DNA from: CAZWDO01 sp964632485 [NCBI: uncultured bacterium]
GTDB lineage: Bacteria > JAGOEH01
Assembly (NCBI GenBank): GCA_964632485.1
Contig: CAZWDO010000026.1
Coordinates: forward strand, 1-43,498
Reading direction: 5' to 3'
DNA length: 43,498 nucleotides
The position numbers and the translations under genes are program-made. Below are positions 17,178 through 24,450 of the stretch, piece after piece (the first letter of the stretch is position 1; every line of letters starts with the position of its first letter). The notes under the pieces are model-generated. The model searched no databases. It was not told where the DNA came from and saw nothing but the letters and a program-made list of their open reading frames with translations.

Positions 17178-18208
17178 ATTTCAAACCTCCCTTTCCAAAG
17201 TTTTTTGCGTTTTTTTCGATCCGGGATCAGACTTTCCAGGAAAAGCAAGAAGAATCCGATAGCGAGGGGGTAATAGAAACGTTCTTCGTATTGGGAGAAT
17301 TTGCGACTATCGATTTCGCTTTTTTCCAAGGCATTAATTTCATTTAAAATTTTATGAATTTCCGAATTATCCGGCGATGCGTGAAAGTATTTGCCATTGG
17401 TCAGCAGAGCGATTTTTTCCAATGTAGTCTCATCCAGTCGGGTGGTAATCAAGTTGCCGTGTCGATCCTTTTTATGGCCGCTGCGATAGCCGTTTTCATC
17501 ATATTCTGGAATCGGGGTTCCTTCCAGGGCGCCGATGCCGACGGTAAAAATTTTAATTCCTTTTTTAGCGGCATCATTGGCGACCTCTTCGATATCGCCT
17601 TCATGGTTTTCGCCATCGGTAATGAGCAGAATTATCCGTGATTTTCTATCTTCTTCGTCGAAGGCCTTTTCCGCCATTTTAATCGCTTCGGGAAGATTGG
17701 TTCCCGGAACCGGAATCAGCTCGGGGTTGATAATGTCGAGCATCATTTTCGCGGCAGCGTAATCCAGGGTCAGGGGACACTGGATAAAAGGGATTCCCGC
17801 AAAGATAATCAGGGCAATACGGTCGCCTTTCAATTGATTGATGATCATCTCGATTTCCATTTTAGCGCGCGTTAGTCGGCTGGGGGCAATATCCTCGGCC
17901 AACATGCTTTTGGATATATCGAAGGCGATTACTAAATCGATGCCTTTCCGTTTGATCAGTTCGACCCGGGTGCCGTATTGGGGACGAGCCAGGGAAATGA
18001 TGAAAAAAACTAAGGCGCAAAGAATTAAGCCGCTTTTCCAGTATTGTCGGTTAAGGCTGATATGCGGGGTGATTTTCGGCAAAATATCCGGATTAGCAAA
18101 CCGAGCCAGTATCTGTTTTTTTTGTTTGAACAGGTAAATCAAAATAAGCAACAGCAGGGGGATGAGCAAAAGCAAATAAAGGGCAGTAGAGTATTCGAAG
18201 CGAACCAA
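17174..18208 (-). CDS. batB: BatB-like von Willebrand factor A membrane protein
   Basis: The 344-residue protein has two N-terminal transmembrane helices (about 8-27 and 58-75), a VWA domain (about 90-285) with an intact metal-ion site (DISKS, then the threonine in PVPGTN and ITDGEN) and a C-terminal helix (about 310-330). VWA proteins of the Bat system sit in the inner membrane and are thought to be matured or remodelled by the MoxR ATPase. The start is TTG at 18208, chosen because a perfect AGGAGG lies 6 nt before it and no ATG is near. It lies 10 nt after batA. GTNL and the TPIPEYDENGYRSG insertion are typical of BatB. Confidence 0.88.
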   Translation of the reverse strand: MVRFEYSTALYLLLLIPLLLLILIYLFKQKKQILARFANPDILPKITPHISLNRQYWKSGLILCALVFFIISLARPQYGTRVELIKRKGIDLVIAFDISKSMLAEDIAPSRLTRAKMEIEMIINQLKGDRIALIIFAGIPFIQCPLTLDYAAAKMMLDIINPELIPVPGTNLPEAIKMAEKAFDEEDRKSRIILLITDGENHEGDIEEVANDAAKKGIKIFTVGIGALEGTPIPEYDENGYRSGHKKDRHGNLITTRLDETTLEKIALLTNGKYFHASPDNSEIHKILNEINALEKSEIDSRKFSQYEERFYYPLAIGFFLLFLESLIPDRKKRKKLWKGRFEI

Positions 18209-18218
18209 TGAACTCCTC

Positions 18219-19217
18219 CTATGGAATTTTACGGAATAGCGTGTGGGTCAACAAGACCTCCACGAGTAGGATTAAGAGGCCCAGAGCGATGAAAATATGC
18301 GCCAATTCCTGATACTTCATATAGTTTTTCACTTCAACTTTAGTTTTCTCCATGGCGCTGATTTCTTCATAAATTTTTTGCAGTTTATCGGTGTCGGTCG
18401 CCCGGAAATAGCGCCCGCCGGTGATTTGAGCGATCTGTTTGAGCATGGTCTCGTCGATATCCACGTCCATGGGCACCAGCCGGGTGCCAAAAAGCGGGTC
18501 GTCGATCGGGTACATTGCCTTGCCAATGCTGCCGACACCTATTGTGTAAACCTTGATTTTAAGGGTTTTGGCCAACTGGCCGGCGGTCAGTGGATCGATT
18601 GATCCCCGATTGTTCCGTCCGTCCGTTAAAAGAATCACCACTTTGCTTTTGGATTGGCTGTTTTTTAGGCGGTTGACGGATGTAGCCAATCCCATTCCGA
18701 TAGCCGTTCCATCTTCAATCAAGCCGAAATCCAGCCGGTTCATAAAAGAAATTAGCACGCTGTAGTCGATGGTCAGGGGGCATTGGGTAAAACTTTCCCC
18801 TGCAAAGACCACTAGTCCAATGCGATCATTCATGCGATTTTTAATGAAATCTTCGGCCACGATTTTCGCCGCTTCCAGCCTATTCTTGGGTTTGAAATCG
18901 ACGGCTTTCATGGAAGTGGATATATCCATGGCCATTACGATGTCGATTCCTTCGGAAAAAAATTCCTGGATTTGGTAACCATAGCGGGGTCGAGCCAGCG
19001 CAATGATGAAAAAAAGTAAAGCCGTCGCCCGCAAAACAATGATGGTGTGGCGCCATTGGGCCGAATTGGAGAGCTTCTGCAAGGGTTTGATCCGCGCGAT
19101 ATCGGAATAGCGGATACTGCCGCTACGCACTTTTAAAAAAAGAAAGTACAAATAGATAACCAATGGAATGACAATAATAAGTAAAAATGCCAGAGGGAAT
19201 TGGAATTCAGGCCACAT
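18219..19217 (-). CDS. batA: BatA-like von Willebrand factor A membrane protein
   Basis: The 332-residue chain matches BatA: N-terminal transmembrane helices (about 7-27 and 60-75), a VWA domain with the metal-ion motif DISTS, DGTAIG and LTDGRNNRG, and a C-terminal transmembrane helix (about 305-325). The ATG at 19217 (MWPEFQ) has GCGGAG at a spacing of 7 nt and overlaps the upstream gene by 11 nt; a longer in-frame start would run far into that gene. It is probably a partner of BatB in a periplasm-facing complex. The VWA domains of BatA and BatB are clearly related, including the shared QCPLT(I/L)DY segment. Confidence 0.88.
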   Translation of the reverse strand: MWPEFQFPLAFLLIIVIPLVIYLYFLFLKVRSGSIRYSDIARIKPLQKLSNSAQWRHTIIVLRATALLFFIIALARPRYGYQIQEFFSEGIDIVMAMDISTSMKAVDFKPKNRLEAAKIVAEDFIKNRMNDRIGLVVFAGESFTQCPLTIDYSVLISFMNRLDFGLIEDGTAIGMGLATSVNRLKNSQSKSKVVILLTDGRNNRGSIDPLTAGQLAKTLKIKVYTIGVGSIGKAMYPIDDPLFGTRLVPMDVDIDETMLKQIAQITGGRYFRATDTDKLQKIYEEISAMEKTKVEVKNYMKYQELAHIFIALGLLILLVEVLLTHTLFRKIP

Positions 19218-20277
19218 GGGTTTTCTCCGCTTCAGGTGTTTCGCCGGGAATAACTTCCTGGACCGAGAAACCGGTTTGATCTGGTTCATCTATGGCGGCT
19301 TTCGGTATCTCAAGAGGCGCCGCCGTAGTATTGACAAAATTTAAGCCCTTTTCCCATAACTCGCGACGGCGTTCATACACACGGAAAAATTTGGCAAACT
19401 TGACCAGATCGCTTTCATCCAATAGGTCTTCGAGATAGGCGTAATGTTCTTTTTGTTGAATATCGTCAATTTCTTGCAGTAAAGGGAGCAGATCGAAGGT
19501 CGGATTTTCCAGCGCCGGTACACAGAATCGTTCTTCGAGATAGCGTCGAATCGTGTAGGACAATTCAATATAAAATTCTTTGCACCGGGAATCGTCAGCC
19601 AGCAGCGTGGTGCCAATACGGCTTAGCGCCTCACGGGCGGTAACATCGGCGGGGACTGCTGGTCCTTCGTCGTCGGCGCGCAACTTGCGGTATTTTCGGT
19701 AAAAGTACCAGACGGCCAATCCAGCGCCGAGTAAAAGCGCTAAACCGCCAAACGCATAGTACCAGGGCCGGTAATCGTAAGGAACACTCAGTGGAGGTTT
19801 GATCGCGCGGATATCCTGAGCCGTATCGCCTCCCAGGCTTTGCACGTCGAGACGTTGCGCCTCGGTACTGATCTCTTGGGGCTGTTTGTCAGGCGAGAGA
19901 TAATGGATGGTTACCGGCGGAAATATGAACGTCCCGGTAAAAAATGTCGTCAACACATAACGATAGGTAATACTCCGTATGCTGTCGTTAAGCTGTACAA
20001 TTTTGCCTTCCTGAAAATCTTTAATCTCAAAATGTCCCAGGTCTTTACCCGGCTCCGGACGCTGAACCTCAATGCCTGAACCGAACTGAACGATAATTTT
20101 GTAAACGATTGTATCCCCTATGGTAATAATCGAGCGATCGATTTCTGTCAGGAGTTTGATATTCGCGGGGGAATCGATAGCCGTCGATTGCGCCTTGGCC
20201 GGGAACGCGGCTATCAGGTGCAGTATGACGAATAATACGCTACGTGTGATTATCGGCGAAATGGATTTGCGGATCAA
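19207..20277 (-). CDS. BatD-like membrane protein (second copy)
   Basis: The 356-residue product has a signal peptide (about 1-29), an extracytoplasmic beta-rich domain (about 35-155) opening with a BatD-like ITIGDTIVYKIIV, and a transmembrane helix (about 172-190). A cytosolic helical domain follows (about 205-320, with EFYIELSYTIRRYLEERF and LEDLLDESDLVKFAKF), similar to DUF4381-type proteins. The start is TTG at 20277, immediately after the TAA of the previous gene, with AGGAG 9 nt before it. The position, just upstream of batA, is where BatA-associated DUF4381-like partners usually sit. It is shorter than BatD proper and probably has a single Ig-like domain. Confidence 0.75.
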   Translation of the reverse strand: MIRKSISPIITRSVLFVILHLIAAFPAKAQSTAIDSPANIKLLTEIDRSIITIGDTIVYKIIVQFGSGIEVQRPEPGKDLGHFEIKDFQEGKIVQLNDSIRSITYRYVLTTFFTGTFIFPPVTIHYLSPDKQPQEISTEAQRLDVQSLGGDTAQDIRAIKPPLSVPYDYRPWYYAFGGLALLLGAGLAVWYFYRKYRKLRADDEGPAVPADVTAREALSRIGTTLLADDSRCKEFYIELSYTIRRYLEERFCVPALENPTFDLLPLLQEIDDIQQKEHYAYLEDLLDESDLVKFAKFFRVYERRRELWEKGLNFVNTTAAPLEIPKAAIDEPDQTGFSVQEVIPGETPEAEKTHVA

Positions 20278-21264
20278 TTACAATTTCTCCTGATAAATTT
20301 TAACCTGTTGTTGTTGCATGAGTTGTTGGACATAATTCTGATAAAGGACTGATTGTTTTTCCCTGACATACTCTTGGGCGACCTGCTGCGCGATTGTTTC
20401 AAATGGCGCGGGTTGACCGGTATTAGGATCTTTATAGCGGTCGCGGTTGGCATCATAATAGAGTTTAACATCTTCAGGTTTGACGTCCTGAAGCTGTTTA
20501 CCGATTTGCAACTGAAGAAGCTGCTGCACTAAAATCATTTTTTCTGCTTCGTCCAACGCTTTTCTCACTTCCGGATCATTTTGCAACTGCGCCCGTTGAG
20601 CAGATTCAAAGAGTATTTCTGTTACGATATATTCCGTCAGAATTTCTTGTCGGGCTTGAGGTGTGGTAATATTTTTTTGAACACTTTCCGGCAGCCGTTT
20701 TAAATAGTCCATGAATTCGCCATAATTAATTTTCCGGTCATTAAACTCGGCCACAATGGTGGAATGATCGGCCGGTTTGTAATTTGCATCGGCGCTGCTG
20801 GTAAACCTCGCCAGTTCCTGTCGGGCATCCAGAGATTTGTTGCAGCGTTCCAGGCAGGCAACAATCCGTTTGTTTACCTCTGCCATGGCAGAGAAATCGG
20901 GGTAATTGATCTGGACGCGATAGTAAGAACTCAGCGCATTTTCATAATCATGCAGATTTTCCTGGAAGATTGTGCCGATTTGGTAATAAAGATTGGCGCT
21001 TTGTTTTTTGTTGATTTTATAAAGGGTAGTCAGTTCGCGGTACGCATCGATGGCCTGGCTGTACAATCCTTTGTTCAGCAATGTATTGGCATACTCTTTG
21101 TGCAATTCGAAATCGCGGCTGTTGATTTTTAACTGCGGCGAATAGAAAAAAAACTGATACACAAATATGATAATCAGCAAAAGAAGAGAACCAATCGAGG
21201 CATAGGTGGAAAAGGCTTGTTTTTTAGAGAGATGGCGAGAAGCCGGGTGCACTTCATTTTGCAT
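20278..21264 (-). CDS. Membrane TPR protein fused to SurA/PrsA-like chaperone helices, no parvulin domain
   Basis: The 328-residue protein has a single N-terminal transmembrane helix (about 22-41), TPR-like helices (about 52-155) and then a stretch matching the chaperone core of SurA-type peptidyl-prolyl isomerases (about 165-328: EFNDRKINYGEFMDYLKRLP, then DVKLYYDANRDRYKDP, then IAQQVAQEYVREKQ). In SurA-like enzymes a parvulin domain of about 100 residues lies between the last two motifs; here they are about 15 residues apart. So the catalytic domain is missing and only the holdase-like part remains. The ATG has AAGGAG at a spacing of 5-6 nt. Its location inside a Bat operon suggests a folding or assembly factor for the Bat complex. 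Confidence 0.72.
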   Translation of the reverse strand: MQNEVHPASRHLSKKQAFSTYASIGSLLLLIIIFVYQFFFYSPQLKINSRDFELHKEYANTLLNKGLYSQAIDAYRELTTLYKINKKQSANLYYQIGTIFQENLHDYENALSSYYRVQINYPDFSAMAEVNKRIVACLERCNKSLDARQELARFTSSADANYKPADHSTIVAEFNDRKINYGEFMDYLKRLPESVQKNITTPQARQEILTEYIVTEILFESAQRAQLQNDPEVRKALDEAEKMILVQQLLQLQIGKQLQDVKPEDVKLYYDANRDRYKDPNTGQPAPFETIAQQVAQEYVREKQSVLYQNYVQQLMQQQQVKIYQEKL

Positions 21265-21278
21265 GGATACTCCTTGGT

Positions 21279-22277
21279 CTAAGCGCGTTTGGCTCGTTTT
21301 CTGAAGAAATCGATTAGTGTGTTCACATAGGGTCGGTCTGATTGCAGATTAATAAGATCGATGGAATTGCGTTTAAAGAAACGGTTGAGCAGGTCTAATT
21401 CCAGCCGGCTTTGACGGGTGAATTCATCCCTGATGATTGCATTTTTAGTATCAATGAGAATCTCTTCGCCGGTTTCGGCATCTTCCAGTTCGATATACCC
21501 GACATTTGGCAATTCCATTTCGCGGGGATCGCGGATGGTCATCGCGATTAAATCGTGTTTGCGGGCGGTCAATTTTAGGTTTTTTTCGAAATTGGGGGCG
21601 ATGAAATCGGAGATCAGGAAGGCTACTACCCGGCGTTTGGCTACCTGGTTGAAGAAATCAAGGGCGGCATTGATATTCGTGCCCTTGTGAGAAGGTTTGA
21701 AATAGAGCAGTTCACGCACTAAACGCAATACGTGGGTACGACCTTTTTTGGGCGGAATGTATTTTTCGACCTGGTCGGTGAAAATAATCATGCCAACTTT
21801 GTCATTATTTTTAATGGCTGAAAAGGCCAGCAGAGCGCATACTTCTACGGCGATTTCTCCCTTGAGCTGATGATGAGAGCCGAATTCGCCGGACGATGAA
21901 GCGTCAACCAGCAGCATGAGAGTCAGTTCCCGCTCCTCTTCGAACACTTTGACAAAGGGATGACCCATCCGGGCCGTCACGTTCCAGTCGATGGAACGGA
22001 TATCATCGCCGAACTGGTAGTTACGGACTTCGGCGAATTCCATGCCGCGGCCTTTGAAGACGCTATGGTATTCCCCGGAAAACACATCATTGACTAAGGA
22101 CCGGGTGCGGATTTCGATTTGCCGCACGCGTTTGAGGATTTCCCGCGGAATCAGTCCCTGCTCTTCACGGGCGCGGCTGCTGAAAAATAGCCGCTGCTGT
22201 TTTAGTACCAGGGCTATAAATGTAATAATTAAACCCAGGGCCAAAAATGTGATTAAAAGTAAAAGGCCAATATTCAT
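21279..22277 (-). CDS. DUF58 domain protein with VWA-like fold
   Basis: The 332-residue protein has one N-terminal transmembrane segment (about 3-28) and the DUF58 signature near residues 85-120 (GRGMEFAEVRNYQFGDDIRS followed by IDWNVTARMG). A VWA-like domain follows with an intact DASSS metal-ion motif. DUF58 proteins are nearly always encoded next to MoxR ATPases, as here (16 nt gap), and are thought to be their membrane-linked clients or partners. The ATG at 22277 is preferred; the long in-frame extension upstream overlaps the MoxR gene. The ribosome site (GCGGGATG) is weak, in keeping with translational coupling. Confidence 0.9.
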   Translation of the reverse strand: MNIGLLLLITFLALGLIITFIALVLKQQRLFFSSRAREEQGLIPREILKRVRQIEIRTRSLVNDVFSGEYHSVFKGRGMEFAEVRNYQFGDDIRSIDWNVTARMGHPFVKVFEEERELTLMLLVDASSSGEFGSHHQLKGEIAVEVCALLAFSAIKNNDKVGMIIFTDQVEKYIPPKKGRTHVLRLVRELLYFKPSHKGTNINAALDFFNQVAKRRVVAFLISDFIAPNFEKNLKLTARKHDLIAMTIRDPREMELPNVGYIELEDAETGEEILIDTKNAIIRDEFTRQSRLELDLLNRFFKRNSIDLINLQSDRPYVNTLIDFFRKRAKRA

Positions 22278-22293
22278 GGATACATCCCGCGCA

Positions 22294-23286
22294 TTAAGGC
22301 ACTTCGATTTGGTTGAGAATTTTGCGGACAATGTCATCGCAAGAGATTTCCTCAGCTTCGGCTTCATACGAAAGGATAACGCGATGCCGCAACACGTCCA
22401 GGCCAATCGCGCGGATATCTTCGGGGATGACGTAGCCGCGGCGATGCAAAAATGCATGGGCTTTTGCTGCCCGCGCCAGATTAATGGTCGCGCGCGGTGA
22501 AGCGCCGTAGGCAATAAAATTCACGATCTCCTTGAGTTGAAACTGGGCCGGCTGGCGCGTCGCAAACACAATATCCACAATATAGCGCTCGATTTTTTCA
22601 TCAACATACACCTGCTCGACCAGTTGCTGCGCCTTGATTAGCTTTTCAGGAGTAATTAATTTTTTCAGTCCGAAATCATGCACTACCGCCATGCGACGTA
22701 AAATCTCCAATTCTTCATCCCGCGAGGGATAGTCTAATAAAAGCTTCAGCATAAAACGGTCGATTTGCGCTTCGGGCAACGGGTAAGTGCCTTCCTGTTC
22801 AATGGGGTTCTGAGTGGCCATCACCAGGAATAGATCCGGTAACGGGAAGGTTTCCTTGCCAATCGAGACCTGCCGTTCCTGCATCGCTTCCAAGAGCGCG
22901 CTTTGGACCTTGGCTGGAGCGCGGTTGATCTCGTCTGCTAATATTAAATTGTTGAAAATCGGGCCTTTTTGGGTTACGAATTCCCCGTTTTTCTGATTAT
23001 AAATCAAGGTGCCGATTAAATCTGCCGGCAAAAGGTCGGGTGTGAATTGGAGCCGTTGGAATCCCGCCTGGATAATCTCGGAAAAGGTGCTGATCGTTAG
23101 TGTCTTGGCTAAACCCGGTACTCCTTCTAAAAGAATATGGCCGCGCGTCAACAGCGCGATCAATATTCGCTCCACCATATATTTTTGACCGACAATCACT
23201 TTTCCGACTTCATCCAGTATCTCCTGGATGAAAGCGCTTTCGGCTTTGATACGTTCATTCAGTATTTTGATTTCTTCACCTGTCAT
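22294..23286 (-). CDS. MoxR-family AAA+ ATPase (Bat operon)
   Basis: The 330-residue cytosolic ATPase shows the MoxR consensus: Walker A GVPGLAKT (about 52-59), QFTPDLLPADLIGT, Walker B VLADEINRAPAKVQSALLEAM style (here ILADEINRAPAK), sensor 1 ATQNPIEQEGTYPLPEAQ and sensor 2 ASPRA. MoxR proteins act as chaperones that mature or insert cofactors into VWA-domain partners. The ATG at 23286 has GTGGAGG at a spacing of 5 nt; a GTG 12 nt upstream is part of that site rather than a start. It is the second gene of the operon. A second MoxR gene lies at 31823. Confidence 0.94.
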   Translation of the reverse strand: MTGEEIKILNERIKAESAFIQEILDEVGKVIVGQKYMVERILIALLTRGHILLEGVPGLAKTLTISTFSEIIQAGFQRLQFTPDLLPADLIGTLIYNQKNGEFVTQKGPIFNNLILADEINRAPAKVQSALLEAMQERQVSIGKETFPLPDLFLVMATQNPIEQEGTYPLPEAQIDRFMLKLLLDYPSRDEELEILRRMAVVHDFGLKKLITPEKLIKAQQLVEQVYVDEKIERYIVDIVFATRQPAQFQLKEIVNFIAYGASPRATINLARAAKAHAFLHRRGYVIPEDIRAIGLDVLRHRVILSYEAEAEEISCDDIVRKILNQIEVP

Positions 23287-23298
23287 GGGTTCCTCCAC

Positions 23299-24195
23299 TT
23301 AGTTGATTGGGTAATCAAATTCAGTTATTTCTTTGGCTTTAAAGAGCAGGTCGGCGCTTTCAGGAGAGCCGATGGGATTGGCGGAATAATTGATCATCTC
23401 ACATTGATCGAAAAAATCCTGGATTTCAATCAATTGAGAATCGCCCATTCCTTTTTGACGCAAAAATTCAACAATAGCGCGTCCGTTTACCCCGGGGGAT
23501 AGCCCGAGAATATCCCGCAAATACTGCAAAACCATCCGATAGGCGCGTTCGACCTTTTCCCGCGGATCATATTTTAGAGCATCTAAATCCTTCAACGCGT
23601 TCAAAACAGTAGCGCGAATGTCGTTGGGCTGTTCACCTTCAACCAAATTTCCCGAGGGGGATTGGGATTTCTTGCGATAAATCCAGAACCCCAGCCCGCC
23701 AATGAAAGCCAGGCCGACTAACAGAATGTAAGCCAGGGCAAACGATGTCTCTTCCTGAATGGAAGATTCTATAATCTTGATACTCAAACGTTGAGTCAGC
23801 ATCGTTTCGCTGAGTCCTGACGCTATTTCCTGATATCCGGTTTTTATAGGTTCGATGTAGCCCATTCCGATACTTTTAGGTTTGAGATAATAAAGAGTGG
23901 AAACAATCCGTTCCCCGGGGGTGGATTCAATGCTGGAACCGGACCCGCAAATGGTAAAGTTGGAAACCTCAGGGATGGCCGGTTGGAATAGTTCGATCGC
24001 TTCATGGTTCCCGCGAATATACATTTTTACCGCCAGAAGTACCGAATCATTCATGGGAACTTCCGTAAGGTTGACCCAGGTTTCAATCCGCACTTCACCC
24101 TGGAACGGGGCAATTGTTTTTTGTTCCACCAAAGTTGTATCGGCATATAAGTGAATAAAAAACAGTAAAAACAGAAAAATCCAGACAGGTTTCAA
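23299..24195 (-). CDS. BatD-like membrane protein, first gene of the Bat operon
   Basis: The 298-residue protein has a signal peptide (about 1-18), a beta-rich extracytoplasmic domain (about 22-145) and a transmembrane helix (about 152-170). A cytosolic helical domain (about 190-298) contains RATVLNALKDLDALKYDPREKVERAYRMVLQYL split over two helices. The general plan is that of BatD with only one Ig-like domain, and I could assign it to no closer family. The start is TTG at 24195, chosen because AAGGAG lies 6 nt before it and no ATG is at hand. A 7-bp hairpin in the leader directly precedes that ribosome site. It lies 12 nt upstream of MoxR. Confidence 0.72.
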   Translation of the reverse strand: MKPVWIFLFLLFFIHLYADTTLVEQKTIAPFQGEVRIETWVNLTEVPMNDSVLLAVKMYIRGNHEAIELFQPAIPEVSNFTICGSGSSIESTPGERIVSTLYYLKPKSIGMGYIEPIKTGYQEIASGLSETMLTQRLSIKIIESSIQEETSFALAYILLVGLAFIGGLGFWIYRKKSQSPSGNLVEGEQPNDIRATVLNALKDLDALKYDPREKVERAYRMVLQYLRDILGLSPGVNGRAIVEFLRQKGMGDSQLIEIQDFFDQCEMINYSANPIGSPESADLLFKAKEITEFDYPIN

Positions 24196-24209
24196 ACGGC
24201 GCTCCTTGA

Positions 24210-24232
24210 TTGAGTTTTGCTTATTAACTCAA
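24210..24232 (-). promoter_or_regulatory. Leader hairpin next to the Bat operon ribosome site
   Basis: TTGAGTT and AACTCAA (24210-24216 and 24226-24232) form a perfect 7-bp stem with a 9-nt loop. In the minus-strand mRNA the stem ends immediately before the AAGGAG site that serves the TTG start. It could modulate ribosome access. In the rest of the 24196-24450 gap no convincing promoter was found for either direction. Confidence 0.45.
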
Positions 24233-24450
24233 AAATAATGCAAAATGTTCCAAAAAAGATAATTTCTGTTCCACATATTGCATGATTACCCTATTAGTTT
24301 TTCTTTCTTTCGGGGGTTTTCCCAATCGGCATGAACCTCTATTTTTAAAATATAAGGTCCAATCCCAATGGTCTGAGCGACTCAAATAAAAAAATGGTTT
24401 ATCTTGTGAGCGTTTAAACTAAAAACTCAACTTAATCAAGGAGCGTTAAA

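Noticed and set aside
24233-24260. Bacteroidota-type promoter (TAnnTTTG) for the Bat operon
   Set aside because: A TATTTTTG-like string exists on the minus strand, but the upstream TTTG is at the wrong distance, and other promoters here are of sigma-70 type.
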